Of a stretch of 63,143 bases of DNA, positions 22,803 to 37,396 are shown piece by piece (positions within the stretch are counted from its first letter, which is position 1; the number at the start of each line of letters is the position of its first letter). This stretch comes from Serendipita indica DSM 11827. Taxonomy: Eukaryota > Basidiomycota > Agaricomycetes > Sebacinales > Serendipitaceae. The notes beneath the pieces are model-generated. The model saw nothing but the letters and a program-made list of their open reading frames with translations, was not told the origin of the DNA and ran no database searches. A program made the translations under genes and the position numbers. Location of the stretch: the NCBI GenBank assembly GCA_910890315.1, contig CAJVGD010000030.1:1-63143 (forward strand), in the 5' to 3' direction.

Positions 22803-25800
22803 ATGGCTACGACGCACCTCAACCTGGATAGCCGCAAGACGACTGAAGCCCCCGAGCCCCCAGAAGGAGCTACAATCACCGTTAAACCGTCACCTTCAAT
22901 TCTCAAAGTTGGCGATGAGCATCATCAGCGCCGTCTCTTCCTGGGACCTATGCCTACCGACGTAGCCAGCGCCGGTGAAATGTCTCGTGACAAGAGTTAC
23001 AATTCTAGCATGAGCAGACATTTCTGGTTCCTTGGATTCGGCAAGAAGCCCACCTCGGCGACGCTTCATCGTCGTAGCTTGAGCTCAGAGGAAGGCATCA
23101 GCCGCGAGAGAGCACTCAAATTCTTCCTCAACAACGGGGGTAAAGAGGAGGATTTTGATAAAGAGGAGGCAGCCGTCCGTCAAGAAATGTTGCGCAAGGT
23201 GAAACAGACACGATGGCTCCGCTCAGAGGAGAGTGATGTCAAGCCGGCAGTATCACAAGGCAAGCAATGGGTCGGAGACAGCTTTGAAATTGGCAAAGAT
23301 GTCTTTGGGATTTCAACCCTTGCAACGTATGAAGAAGAGCCTCCTGTCCTTGGAAGGGCGAGTTTGTCGGAAAACCACACTTTCGCGATAATGTCTCCTG
23401 ATAGTGGAGCAAAGGCTCTCTCAGACGTTGTGGGTGACACGGCTGTGACGCCAACTTTCAAAGCCAAGGTGCACGAAGCGAATGTCCCGAAGCTGCTCGA
23501 CCCTTCTCAAGAGGACAAGTTCAAAAGTCAACTTGGTCCCCAAGGCGTGGATTCTCCTGCGAGTCCTTCCTCGTCTCCTCCGGAACCGGGCTCCTCTCAA
23601 ACGAGGCTCTTATCCTCTCCAAGGATATCCCATGGTCGTCCCTCTGAAGGCGGCTCTGGAAAACCGAAAATTAGTCCACCATCCAGTTCTGCTTCTCTTA
23701 GAGAAGCAGCAGCAGAAGTACGGTCCGCGATGCGCCAGGGAGACAAGCAGCCCTCCGCCAAAGGCAAAGGGAAGGCACATGTTACCTTTTATGGTGACGA
23801 GGAGTCTATTAGACACGATGGTGAGCGTGTAGCGACGCCTGAGGTGGAATTACCGGCCTCTCCGACCGAGGTTCTGACTCGCGAACCTTCGCCTTCAACC
23901 AGTGCTGGCGTGGTTGCGCGATTTCATGACGAGCTGGAGCCAAATGACAACTCAGATGTGGTAATTCGAGGTAAGACCTTTGTTTTATTGCATATCAGCT
24001 GACCTCTCCTCCAGACCGCATGCTGTTTCGAGTTCTGTCGACTACTGGGGGCGTCCAAAAGTATATGGACGAAAAGCAGCTGCTAGAGATGCCAGAGGTC
24101 AGAAAAGAACGTGCTACCATGTGGCGCGAATACCTCGTCGTCTGGCGGAAGCTTTATCTCGAACTATACGAACCCTATGTGAGTGATATAACTCAATACG
24201 TCAAATCTCATACTTTCCATAGACTATCACTGCGAAGGAATGGGTGACAGGTCGCAAACACCTGGCGTATAGGATTCCATTGGTCAAAGCAAAGACGACT
24301 GTGTCGGTTTTCTCCAATGTCGACATGTCAATCTGCATTACATGCCCCAAGGCATCTGCTTACTCTCACTTACCCGTCCATCTTAACGATGATAAGCGAA
24401 CAACCCTTATATTTATCTGCAAGACCAAGAGTCGCTCGCGATCAGTAGATTGGATATGGAGATTATGGTAAGATAATAACCCGTATAAGATCGCACGGCC
24501 TTATGACTTGGGTACAGGCGGAAATTGGGAGGCGAGGTACCAGACTCTGTGGAGATTCGCTGCCCAGATATTGATGCGAGAGTTAACTTTCCTATACCCG
24601 CCATCGATCCCAGTTCAGGGATAGAAGGATACAAGGCCTTCACCCGGGAAAGAGTCATCCAGATCTGCAAAGAGCAGATGAGCGGAATCCCTGAGTGGGA
24701 TCTTGTCATTGAAAGTGCTCTGAAGGCCGGTCAAAGCGGGGAAGCTGGACGACTGGAGCTCTGTTGGCGAACAGAAAACAAACTTGACTGGGCATGGCTG
24801 GACGAGGATGTTGATGGAGTTTTGCGCCCTTGGTCAGTCCTGTTTGGACTGGCACTCAAGGATGTGAGTTCTCCGTGACTCATTGTATCGCCATCTAATG
24901 CTCCAAAGCCTCGTTTCCCTTCCGAGCTAGAGCTGCGAGTGGCAGATCACTTTCCCACCAAGCTATCACTAGGTGATGGGACTACTTTGCATGAGCCTCC
25001 GTCCCTCGAAGGGTATCTATACCGATACAAGACGGAGACCCACATACGCGACCCAACATATCTCGCCACACACAATAGCAACATATTCTTCCTTTCCCCT
25101 CAGTCCGCACATCCTCCGGAACCCCCAACGATTGCTCTGCAGGAAGCAGTCACAGTTCCAGACACTGGACTAGCTGCTTCACCTGCAACTGCTTCAGCCT
25201 CAATAACCCGCGCCAGTGAGGTCCAAAGAGGTGCGGCACAAATTCTCAATGCCAAATTCTTTCTTGATATGCGAAATATTCTCTCCGTGAAGCGAGCAAA
25301 GGACCCATGGGCAACAAAGCTGAAACCTGTGTTACGGCCATCGATGAGCGTTCGAGAGCGCACGCACTCGACAACAACACACGCCACCACAAACGATAGC
25401 TGCTCCCACGATGCTGGAAACGCAGGAGCAGATACGCCGAGAGAACTCCCCCCTGTGAACCCAGACGAGGAATCCCGGGACGATGACCCAGTGTTATTAA
25501 GTCCGCTTGATGCTCAAGATGAAGGCGGTGACGACGTACTTAACAGAATCACGGGAGACGAGAAGCAGGACTTGAAGCGTCGACGGTCTTTTGAGATTGA
25601 GATGCGGAATTCGGAGATTATTCGCTTCGAGGTGAGCTTATATAGAACTCGTGCGGGTTGCGACGGTTAACTCTGAATAAAGGCGTTCAGTTGCAAGGTT
25701 GCAGTGGAATGGGTAACCAAGCTCCGTGAATTAGTTGACTACTGGACTCGCAAGCACCGACTGGACGCACGGCTGGAAATGGATATTGTACATGCCAACT

Positions 25801-26620
25801 CGGGACGTACAAGGTTCCTCGTCCCACGGGCAGGGGAGAATGTATATCCCGCACCACCACCAGATCCTCGAGAGGCGTCTCCGCTGTTGGGAACCTGGTG
25901 GCACTGGTGTGTTCTAAACGGCTGCAGAAGTATTATCCGGGCTGGGCGCCTGTATATGGCGACAGGTGCGAAAGAAGAGATGAGGTGGGTAGGTCACTAT
26001 AGCTAGAAAAAAGCTGAACAGATGCAGGCATTACTACTTTGTCCTTGTAGCCGGCCATTTGGTCCGCTTCCGGCTCATCTCCCGATCTCATTCAATCACA
26101 TCAATGCATAGTCACGCCAAAACAATCAATCTTCTTGACGCCTACGTCACATCGGGGTATTTTGCCGCTCTCGAGTTAGATGAAGGGAACAAAGTCTTCG
26201 AGCCGACATCAAAACGCTTTCAAGACGGACTTGAGACGGATGACACGGACATGGACACCTTGATAATCATTCGGTATGGACCCAGAAATGCTGCATTGTC
26301 AAGTAATAACCACTGGTAGATACCGTAAGCTTCCGACAGATCAACATCTGGAGAAACGTTCTCAGCACCTGGTCTCCTATGGAAACCCCGCACCTAGTGG
26401 TGCGGCAACACAAACCACGAAGAGTAGCATGATGGGTGCAACAGCGGGGAGTGTCCCGCCATTGAACAGCAAGCACAAGCTCTTGGTCTTGCGAGCACGG
26501 AGCAAGCTTGAACGCGATGCGTGGTGTTGGGCCTTGAACGCGGAGATAGAAAGGGTCGTTCGTTTGAACGCTGCTCGAGAGCAAGCGATTCGCCAGGACG
26601 GGACCATTGACAAAACCTAA
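22803..26620 (+). CDS. SPO71-like pleckstrin-homology protein
   Basis: Large protein resembling yeast sporulation protein Spo71 (DUF3507 plus PH domains). Spo71 helps expand the prospore membrane together with Vps13. The N-terminus is basic and disordered, with SRHFWFLGFGKKPTSATLHR near residue 70. The conserved core is DRMLFRVLSTTGGVQKYMDE, KERATMWREYLVVWRKLYLE and WVTGRKHLAYRIPLVKAKTT, then KDPRFPSELELRVADHFPTK. A PH-like region follows: LEGYLYRYKTETHIRDPTYL and IEMRNSEIIRFEAFSCKVAV. Further on are WHWCVLNGCRSIIRAGRLYM and the last PH segment, LLVLRARSKLERDAWCWALN. Introns lie near 23970-24015, 24180-24230, 24475-24520, 24865-24910, 25632-25690, 25985-26030 and 26275-26325. The start is ATG 22803; an upstream TTG is in frame but unlikely. 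Confidence 0.82.
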
Positions 26621-26686
26621 ACGAATCTCATTGCATAATTTTGCTAATCCTTGTTTCTATTTGCGTCTTTCTGCAATTCGACATAG

Positions 26687-29600
26687 CTATTCAAGAGCGG
26701 CAACCACTTTGTCTGCTCGAGATGCAAAATCCGTGCCAGCCCTAAACACGTAGTCAATATAGATCAGCGGTGCTGGAATAATTTCTCACCAGTCAGTCTC
26801 GAGCAATATAGGCTCTGCCGCATCACCTCCGGGCACGTCTTGTGATTGGATAACCATGTAGAGATACTCACCACTCTCCTCTCGTACCTAGAAGAGAGCT
26901 CAGGAGATCAAAAGTCAGAAACAGGACCGAATACCTTTGGATATACGTGCGTCAAGAAGAAGCGGATGCAAGAGCGAGCGATTTCGAATACTTCAGAAAC
27001 GGCGAGGAGCTGAACGACACTGTAAACTATAAGCTTTCTGTCGAGGATTTGGGTTTTGCCTACATTCTCATTGATGTATTGATACGTTGGACGTTCTTCA
27101 GCTTCTCAACTCGTTTGCCCGCAAAGTCAAGTAGCCTTTCCAATCTAATAAAATATCAGCTCGTGCTCCTATACCATGCGCGTTGCGGACACTTTGATTC
27201 CCTCCGCGGTGCCACTGGCCTCTCGAGCCAAACCTCCTTCAATGAGGACATCCAAAGTGGAAAGTATTGGTAGGACTATGTTATTCGATGTGAAATTTTT
27301 TGAAGCCAAATCGACGAGATTTCCTAGGATTTGCACGATAATTTGCTCCTCTGGCCGTTTCTCCTGTCGTTCAATAAGGAATTGCGTGAGGGCATCCGTG
27401 GCGGGTCGGTGCTGGAAAATTTTGAGTCTGGGATAACCAATAGAACGAGCACTACTGTATTCTCGTTCCTACTCCCGATACTCAATACTATCCCCCGTAT
27501 GAGTGGCGTTCGATATCTTTCGATAGGCAGTATCTGAACAATCCGAGGGAACAACCAGCTTGCTTCGTTCCATCCGTCACCAGCCTCGACACTGCAAGGT
27601 GTGAGAATGGCAAATCGCAAGTCAAAGTGGTAAGCCTACTCTGTGACGAATAGCCTCTTCATGAGATCAAAGCCCTCGGGCATCCAGCGCGCGTCTCCCT
27701 TATTCCCAGAGACGGCAACATCAATCGCATTGACGAGCCTGACTATCTGCTTCCCGACATCCGCTCGTACATTGTCAAGTCTTTCTGCGCCCTGTTTGAG
27801 TAACCCGGCCCACAGTTGAATGTAATCATCGAGTGGAAGCCAACCCCATGGATTACTGGGCTTGTACTCAAGGAGAATAAGGATGATATCTCCGATACCC
27901 TTGATGCATGCAATGCGGACCCAGGAGCCCACATCGCCTCTTTCATCAACCGTGTAGTCTTCGAGCCCATCTAGAAAAGCCAGGATGATTGATTGGAATA
28001 GATTGATGCTCAAATCTGAGGAAGAAATCAAGTGGGACTTTAATATAATGAAGCACGTACCCGTAAACAATATCGAGTCTAGCGACTTCAGGAGGCGACT
28101 GAGCGATTCATAGGCATTCCTACGAGCTTCCACGCAATAGCTCGATGGAGTCTTCTTGGTGACCTAGTGAAGATGAACCATGTTGGCGCCGGAACACCCC
28201 GCACATACATCTCGTTTCACGACTTGAAGGAGACAGTTGATAGAGTTTTTCACACCCTCGGGATACTTACTAGACCCAGCGTATCCCAGTACCCGAGTCA
28301 TGCCTTGCTGAACGGCGGGGTTAGAGGTATTCAAATCTGCGATAAAGGTACAAAACAATAAGTCAAATGCATCTCAAAACAATGAACCACTCATCTGTCA
28401 ATATCCGAGGCGCTTGAACGAAGCTCGCTCAGTGTGCCGAGTACTTTTGCGCCTGCTTCTTGAACAACGTCGTTGCGATGCCTCAAGCTGATATCGAGAA
28501 TGATCTTCCATCGGGGTGGCGCCGAACTGGCCACATCTGGGCGGGATTTCAGTCCCTCTGGTGAGACGCTTGATGCAATCAGCATGCATGCTCCTTCGAG
28601 CAGAAGATCGTTGCCGTATCCATTTATAGTCGCATCGGTAAGCTTATCCACAAGCTCAAATATCTAAGTATGATGAGATATGGTGATGAGCATTCAACCT
28701 CACCACCCACCTGAACACGGGCCTTGGTCGACCTTTCATCATCGGCTCTGGCTTTATAACCTTCCGCAAGCTCTCTAAGCCCGAGAAGGGCTCCATGAAT
28801 CTCGTGAGAGTCCGCAAATATCAACGATCCTGACTAGACCTAATTAGCTGGCAAATCATAGAATTCTTCGAGCCTTACCAACTCGTGAACTATTGGAGGG
28901 GCAAGTGTATCGAGTTCTGATGTGCATAATTCTTTGATCGCCTGTGAGCCAATACTACGCATGGTTGGGTCCCAGTGCTTGAGAGTCGTCTGAGTTAGAT
29001 GACGAAGGAAGCCCTCGCGGTACACGAGATACCTGAACACGATGAGCGCCTTGTGGATCAGCAATCGGACACCTACTTAGCCACTTCTGGAGCAGAGACA
29101 AGGAATGCATTACGGCGTACACCGACTCCATAGAAGTCAGTCCACTTCAGGACGTCAATACCATGGGGAAATAGGCCCTGCTCAACATCAGCTGCAAATA
29201 TTGATTTAGTCGAGAAAGAGTACCATGCGGCCCACGTTTTCCTGGAATGCAGCACTTGCCGCCCTCCTGATATGGACTTCGCGATCGAATAAAGCCACTG
29301 TCAGAAGAGCACGAGCCAACGACACCGCATGAGGTTCGATAGTTTTTGAGTCTTGGGTCCGGGCCAAGGACCAGAGGAAATAGCATGCAGCGTCTCGTAC
29401 GTTGGAGCCAATTGAGTGAGCACCTTTGCGGACGTCGAAGAAAAGTGCCTAGTTACTTTGAGCCAACTCTCCAGAGAAATCAAGCGAAATCAAACCTTGA
29501 GTGTCCACTGGATCGCAATTGGGAGCTTTAAAACGTTGATAAGACCTTGACGTGCAAACTCTGCACATGCCAATGTGGCACCGTGCCACGTTGGCTCGGC

Positions 29601-31034
29601 TCCTACGACAAGGTCTTCCCCCTCTACGTAGTGAACTTGGTATAAGTCCATGAGCGCGTCGAGGAGCTGATCCGTAAAGAAGGTTGGAACTCGCGCAGCG
29701 ATTCTTCCAATGTATTTCGCTGCTGACCACCTTATAGTAGTATCCTAGTATCTCTTTAGTCTATATAAACAATCGTTGAAGACTCACTCGATCATGGAGG
29801 GCATTCAGTATATCGTCAATAATACCTTCAATCTGCGGCGGCAGATCCACGTCCGCCTCGGACACTTGTGCGAGTCCCTCATTGAGATTTACAACCTCTC
29901 CGTGGAGTGTTTTGGCTAACAAGGGTATGAGCTTGTGTGTAATCAGAGGAGGAAATCACCACCTGTTAGGCGCACAGTAGTGGCAGCTGGGAGGAGACGC
30001 AGCCCTACCCTGCTGGAGGCCTTGATCGCAAATTTTCGAATGACTGTATGCGTTGCCAAGCTCTTGTTTTGTGGGGCACTTTGGGCAAGCTCCAATATCC
30101 GGTCCAAATGCCGTTGAATCTGCTCCAAGCCACCGGATTTGAGTATTTCGGACATGACCTGGAGGCATCCTACTGCTTGAAATAGATCGACCTGCTCTGT
30201 GATGCGTGGGGTACACCACTCGAGGAATGACCCGAGTAGCACACATGTGTCTTGTCTGAGTAATGATCTCAGAGGGCTCATGAGGCTGAATAGGAGAATG
30301 CATACCTCGTGTAGAGCCTAGCCAGTAAAAGTGCTGCAGCGTCCCGCTCCAAGCCAGCTTTCTCCAAATACATTTTCCCAATGCTCTCGATGATCTGAGC
30401 CGTCTGTCCACACTGTGCACCGGGATCATCAAAGCTCGACAAATCGAACGGAAGGCGACAGATGAGCGAGAGCCACAAAAGAACGACGTAGCGAATGGCC
30501 CACGATCCCCATTGACCGTGGCTCTCGAGGAGTTTCATATATGAAAGGGCGTCATTCAGGTCCAAGATTTGATGAGGAAAGAAAGAAACTAGGAAATGTT
30601 CAATTCAAGAGAATAACGTTTGTACGGCGTCCCTACCGATGGTTTTATACCCGCGAGTCTTGATTATCTGATAGATGATCGTAGCCAGAGAACTCATGTT
30701 CATGGCGGGAGTATATTGCTTCCCACTGGCGACCACCTCCGAAGCATGGCGCCTTATAGCCTCGATAGGAGGTCCAATGATTCTCTCGAGCCATGGGTCG
30801 AGCAAATATGCTTGTTCTTGATACTCTCCAGTCTTCAAAATCATTAGTTTCGGCTGTGTACGTTGAGCATTTACGCGCAATAATATGGATCATTTTCCAG
30901 GCCTGACTATGTTCCGGTGTGTGCGTCGCGTCGCTGTACAAATCTTGATCCACAATGACCTTCAAGTAGCCTAGGAATTCCTCTGCTTTCTCAAAGTGTG
31001 CATGCTGCTTCAGATCATCGTTCTCGTAGGCCAT
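26687..31034 (-). CDS. tubulin-folding cofactor D (TBCD)
   Basis: HEAT-repeat chaperone that captures beta-tubulin and forms the alpha/beta heterodimer with cofactors E and C. The N-terminus is MAYENDDLKQHAHFEKAEEF, typical of fungal cofactor D. Landmarks in order: YLLDPWLERIIGPPIEAIRR, RYVVLLWLSLICRLPFDLSS, FDVRKGAHSIGSNVRDAACY and ALLTVALFDREVHIRRAASA. Near the end the frame reads REESGEYLYMVIQSQDVPGG, and the last exon gives AGTDFASRADKVVAALE-stop at 26687. It is split by about twenty short introns. Tail to tail with the SPO71-like gene (66 bp) and 87 bp downstream of BUD22 on the same strand. Confidence 0.9.
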
Positions 31035-31121
31035 CGCAGGCGGAGAGATCAAGAGCGAGTTGGCGTCTAACAAGGACAAAGGGGAATATTCAATACAAGA
31101 TAATGTTTCGATACAATTATA

Positions 31122-32581
31122 TTAGAAGACGATTTTCTTCCCCATTGGCGGCAACACCATGGGTTGTAGCTTTTTCTTCCTGGCTGCTTCCCAGGATGGA
31201 TGTATGACGGCGTCCGTCTTCTGGGCTTTCCGTCTAGAAGGAGTATCAGTCGCTGGTCGAGGATGTCGTTGTGGTGTCGTCGAGGGCTGATCAGACCGGG
31301 TTCGTTTCGGACCTTTCCAAGCCAAGAAAGGCGGCTTCAAGGAGCCTTTCCGGGGCATAGAACCGTCTTTCTGCGCTTCTCGTTCCCTTTTGAGATGGTT
31401 TGCGTTCTTGCCATACTTTTTCTCCCATATACTGACAAGGTCTGAGAGCAGTCTCGGCCGCACAAGATCAGCACTTACGCCATCCGAGCCCTTTGCCCAC
31501 GTCTGTTCTTGCGAGGCGCTATATCTATCCCGCCTTTGCTCTTCTTGCCGTTTTTACCTTGCTCCATGTCGGATGCTTCCGAGTCGCCTGATATATATCC
31601 AACAGCGAGAGAGGGTAGAAATGAGGATTGCCCCGTCAACGGCTCGGACTTGAGGTCGTCTTGGTCTTGCGAGAGGTCACGATCCAATATTTCCTCGGAT
31701 TCGCTCTGGGTATCTTCTGCCTCGCTCTCAGCGTCAGATTCCGCCTCGGAACTATCATCTGGGATCTTGCTCCTATGGAGGTTGCCCACGATGGGCCTCG
31801 TATGATCATCATCAATGGATCCCGAGCTCCATTCATCCTGCTCTGCCATATCCACGTTCTCTACAGGACCAGATGTGACAACCTGCTTCTCGCGGCTCTC
31901 TGAAGGTTGGAGAACAGATACGAGTGAGGCAACAACACTGGAGACTTGACCCGCCAGAAACTTGGAACTCCGCAACCTGTTCTCTGAGAGCGCCTTTGAG
32001 GATGACTGGGGCTTGGAATGGTGCTTTGCGTCCCATGAGGCGACATCCTCTAGTTCCTTCTCCAAAATCTGGACACAGGACTCGTTTTGAAGAGCGGCAT
32101 CCTTGCTCAACCGTCGTAGTAGCATACTGCTAGCAACCATTTCACAGTCAATGGTCTAGTCCCGAATTACTCAGAGTATTTACAAGTTTGGTGAGGATAC
32201 GTGCCTTTAAGTCTTCGAGTTGCTGCTCTAGTATTGTTAGTTCTTGCTTTTGTTCGGTTTTTGCGCTAAATCAGAGTAATGAGGTTGGTGGTCTCCTCAT
32301 ACAATATCCGTCTTACCGAGTATCCTTGATTTTGCGGACGAGTCGTTGTATCTCGCGCATTCTAGCCGTTTTTCCAGCCTTTTTTATCTCCTTGGTTGCA
32401 TGGTGCTACAACGCGTTGGATCAAGGTTCCCAAAGAGCTGTTTTACCACCAACTTCCCCGCAAACTTCTCTTCTGGAGTGGGCATTGGAGTCTTGATAAT
32501 CTTCCGACGTTTTGCAGGCGACTCGGCATCCATTCCAGGGACCCTTTTTCGTTTTTCATGGCCGAGCTGTTTGGTTGCCAT
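31122..32581 (-). CDS. BUD22: BUD22 / SRFBP1-family nucleolar protein
   Basis: Bud22 acts in 18S rRNA maturation and small-subunit assembly in the nucleolus. The basic N-terminus (MATKQLGHEKRKRVPGMDAE) is followed by FAGKLVVKQLFGNLDPTRCS and coiled-coil helices. A long acidic Ser/Glu tract follows (SSEAESDAESEAEDTQSESE). The conserved C-terminus has WEKKYGKNANHLKRE and HPSWEAARKKK, ending MGKKIVF-stop. It has four or five exons with introns near 31465-31475, 32150-32200 and 32265-32318. ATG 32581 is preferred because it opens the basic segment. Confidence 0.85.
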
Positions 32582-32662
32582 TGAGGAGAGGGTCAAGAGT
32601 GGCGAGCGTGTTCCAGCTTGTATATATATCATTCCATTGGAATAAGGGTCTAGCTAACAAAT

Positions 32663-34242
32663 TCAAGGAAGGGATAATTCCATCAAGAATGCCACTCCGA
32701 GCTTTGTAAACTCCAGACTATGCGCAAAATCGAATCCATTGACGGTAATGACGTCTCCCGAACCATGAATGTTGGGGTTGTCATCCCTAATTTCCTGTTA
32801 GGATTACACCCGGGTGAGTTGAAAGAAATGCTCACCCAAACGTCGTCTCGAAAGGGAAGACGGAAGGGTATCCAGCGCTGTTCCACGAAGCATGGTCTGA
32901 GCAGCCATATCTAACTATTGGTTAAAGTGAGGTAGGATAGAAGATCATTGAACGTACCCGCATTTGGACGAGGAGATACCGATGTTGCTCACTGGGCAAG
33001 TCGCTCAGTCATGGCAGAGAGGACGAACGAACTTACAGTAAGTCGTAACGAGCGTTTTGGTAAATGTGGTTAGAGCCAAGTTTGTATAGTCGGTAATGAA
33101 CCCAACGACCGGACTCGTACCCGGTTTGACATAGCCGGTCATATCTATGTCCTATCAGATCATATCTAGGACTGGGATTCCATACCAACCTAATTGAAGC
33201 ATGCCTTTGACAGCGATTCCTGAGTTGGCATATGACTTTGCAATAGCGGAGCTTCCGAGAAGACCACCCTCTTCACCGGCATACCAGTGATACTCGACGG
33301 GGTTTGCGGGTTTGAATCCAGCTGCTGTCATTTTGCGGAAAGCCTCGATGAGGTTCACAGATCCCGTTCCATCATCGTCCGCCCCAGGGGCTCGCCCAGA
33401 GGAGGGAGAGTTTGATTGATAGAATCTATTCGAATCTCAACCGGTGTTTTAGTAGGATGTGAGAATAGTCACCAAGGTGAGCCCCAATGATCACGACGGG
33501 AGCGCTTGGGGTCGTTCCTTCTATGCGCGCGATTACCGAGGGCATGGTGAAAGAGTTAGTAAATGTTTTAACGGTGATAGCACCCCCGGTTCCAGGTGCC
33601 GCGGTGGCAATCTTTGGGCCTGTAAGCGTATTGCACTCAGTTCGAATGCGAACTTACCGTCTTGAGCTTAGCAGCCAGATCGTTGGCAGCGGCTGCACCT
33701 GTACTCGAGCGATAATAGCGGTTGTTGTATGCTGTAAGTATTGCGAGGTCGTTCTTGAGATTAGCTTGGGAGAGGGTTGCAAGGACCGCCTTCACTTGTG
33801 TCTGGTGCGTAGGCCCTGATGGAACTAGAATGGCGCATTCAGTAACTACAGTGTAGTTGAGAAGCCAAGTTCTCACAGGTTGCCAAAAGGTCGACTCTGT
33901 CCTTTGCTTGGCGCTCCGCCCTCACCTGCTCAAGATCGACCTCGGTAACGTCCATATATCGGATTCCCGTTCTCTCAAGAGCATCCTTCTCCTCAATAGT
34001 GATGGGTACAGGAGTGACGCCTACACATGATTAGAGACTTTCCAGACATGATGTGGGGACAAACCTTCAGCGAAGCGAATTTTTCTGATACCTGGCGTAT
34101 CAAGAGTAGGAGCGCCCGTACCAGTCGAATTGCGCAAGCTAGCGAGCCAGTACGTCGGGTTCTCGGGGCGTCGGAGTTGATATCCCACCACGAGGTGGGA
34201 ACTAACCAGAGCGAGCAAGGACAGGAAAACTTTAGAGAGCAT
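32663..34242 (-). CDS. secreted M28 family aminopeptidase (paralogue 2)
   Basis: Second member of the local M28 family. The signal peptide is [20 protein letters not shown]. Zinc and catalytic motifs are [43 protein letters not shown] and CSDHAS, followed by [19 protein letters not shown]. It ends [16 protein letters not shown]-stop at 32663-32665. Eight or so short introns interrupt it; the first uses a GTTTGT donor near 34074. No frame break was found. It lies head to tail with paralogue 3, and long exons are nearly identical ([20 protein letters not shown] in both), so this pair is a recent tandem duplication. Confidence 0.9.
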
Positions 34243-34908
34243 GATGCAGGGGTATTCGTCTGTCAAATAAAACAAGGGAAGGCAGTGATTGCCTCTTGCC
34301 CCATCGTTGTGCACCAACCCCCCTTTTTATCGTCCAAGGGCATGCGGCTATCCGGAAAGGGAGTGACGAACTCGGAGTTCTACAATTATCGAGAACCAAC
34401 CCGAAGGACGATGCTGTAAGTTGGCCATACGAAGGAGGACTGTATCCCGTATGCACGCGTGGTCCGCCTTTGCTTCTCAACAACTGGCACGTTCCATATG
34501 GTTAGCTGGTATGGTTCGGGTAGCCTATAGGGTCGGCACGCTTTTGGCATACTGGTCGCTTGATGGCGGTTGAGTAATCGCAATGTCACTCTTCTTTACA
34601 TTCGTCAAAGAGGATTGAAATAGCGCCAAAGGATCTTAGGGAACGACATCTTCGAGACGCAGCGAGAACCAGGCCGTGTGAAGGAAAAGGTGAGGAGGCC
34701 TTCATCGATTCACAATCACGATAGGCCATCCTATCGTGACAAATAGCGAGCTCGTGGAATCTCCAATACAGAATGGAGTCATTCTTTCGCCCAAAGGGCC
34801 CTGTTGAGCGATGAGTAAGAGATGGTTGGGGTTCAAGTTAATATTCAGACAAGCAGCCGAGTCGCGTTGGGCATTTCAAATGTAGATACAGTCATTTATT
34901 CCTGATGC
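34243..34908. other. spacer between tandem M28 genes
   Basis: About 0.67 kb containing the promoter of paralogue 2 and the 3' end of paralogue 3. An A/T-rich GATAAAAAG-type element lies on the minus strand near 34326-34335, about 90 bp before the start at 34242. A perfect inverted repeat lies at 34716-34739. No open frame looks real. Confidence 0.5.
34716..34739. repeat. perfect 10-bp inverted repeat with 4-bp spacer
   Basis: The arms TCACGATAGG (34716-34725) and CCTATCGTGA (34730-34739) are exact reverse complements around CCAT. It lies about 470 bp upstream of paralogue 2 and 170 bp past the stop of paralogue 3. It could be a dimeric transcription-factor site or an RNA hairpin in the 3' region of paralogue 3. 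There is no T-run, so it is not a classical terminator. Confidence 0.7.
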
Positions 34909-36607
<1,699 letters not shown>

Positions 36608-37396
36608 GATCAACGAGTGATAGGGCGTGGAAGGAGAGTGATGGGTGTATAATCCACTTCAGAGCAAACACGCTCGACAAAGAGGGAGAAAGAGGTCTGT
36701 AGACATCCGAGGGTAACCACTATAGGCTTATATAGCATCTTCGGAAAGCGGGGCGCTTGGTATGCTGTACCGGCCGTGTACCGAGGCCGGCACATGCAGC
36801 CATGGGGCCGTAGCCACCGATACGCCGCCGCGTCCTACCACATGTAGAGATAGAATGGCCTCGAAGAATACCGACGACTCGCGTGCAAACGAATGGCTTC
36901 TCCTTCCTTTCTGCGACTTTGACCGACGCGACCTGACAACAAGGGATTGGACCATGTGGGTGATACAAAGACGCTCTTTGGCTTGGCAGTGTTGCGTTTG
37001 ACCAGTTACGTAGTGGCCCACTGGACGCCTAAATGTGCCCATATGCTGAGGAAGAACGCCTTCCAGCATCGCGATATCAGATGCTGGCGCAGTCGATTGC
37101 CGATATACGAGTCGTATGGTATCAAAATACAGTTCTTTGGCGTTGGCATATTTGCTGGCTTAGGCATAGTCAGTCACGCCATCCCTTGATGTTCGCTGGA
37201 ATAGAGCTGGACGCCCTGACATTTGTTGGCATATCCATATGCTCAAGCACACATGAGATCAGGAGGCGGGACACCCAAGATCCGCGTTATCTGTTCCTCA
37301 CAGGTTGTGGTCAGGGGCAAGTTTGTATCGGCACTCCTATTTCTTTGCATCTTGATAAAAAATGGGGAAAATAGTTATTAAAGAATACATTATCCT
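36608..37396. other. intergenic, promoter of M28 paralogue 3
   Basis: About 0.8 kb. A minus-strand TATATAAG lies at 36727-36734, some 120 bp before the start codon at 36607. Open frames on both strands were inspected and show no conserved motif or consistent splicing, so no gene is called. Confidence 0.45.
36727..36734 (-). promoter_or_regulatory. TATA box of M28 paralogue 3
   Basis: TATATAAG on the minus strand, about 120 bp upstream of the ATG at 36607. Position and sequence parallel the TATAAG upstream of paralogue 1. Confidence 0.5.

Noticed and set aside
34716-34739. Rho-independent-type terminator
   Set aside because: The hairpin has no T-run and this is a eukaryotic genome, where such terminators for Pol II are not expected.
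36728-37069. 113-codon minus-strand frame upstream of M28 paralogue 3
   Set aside because: Contains the TATA element of that gene and shows no conserved motif; more likely promoter DNA.
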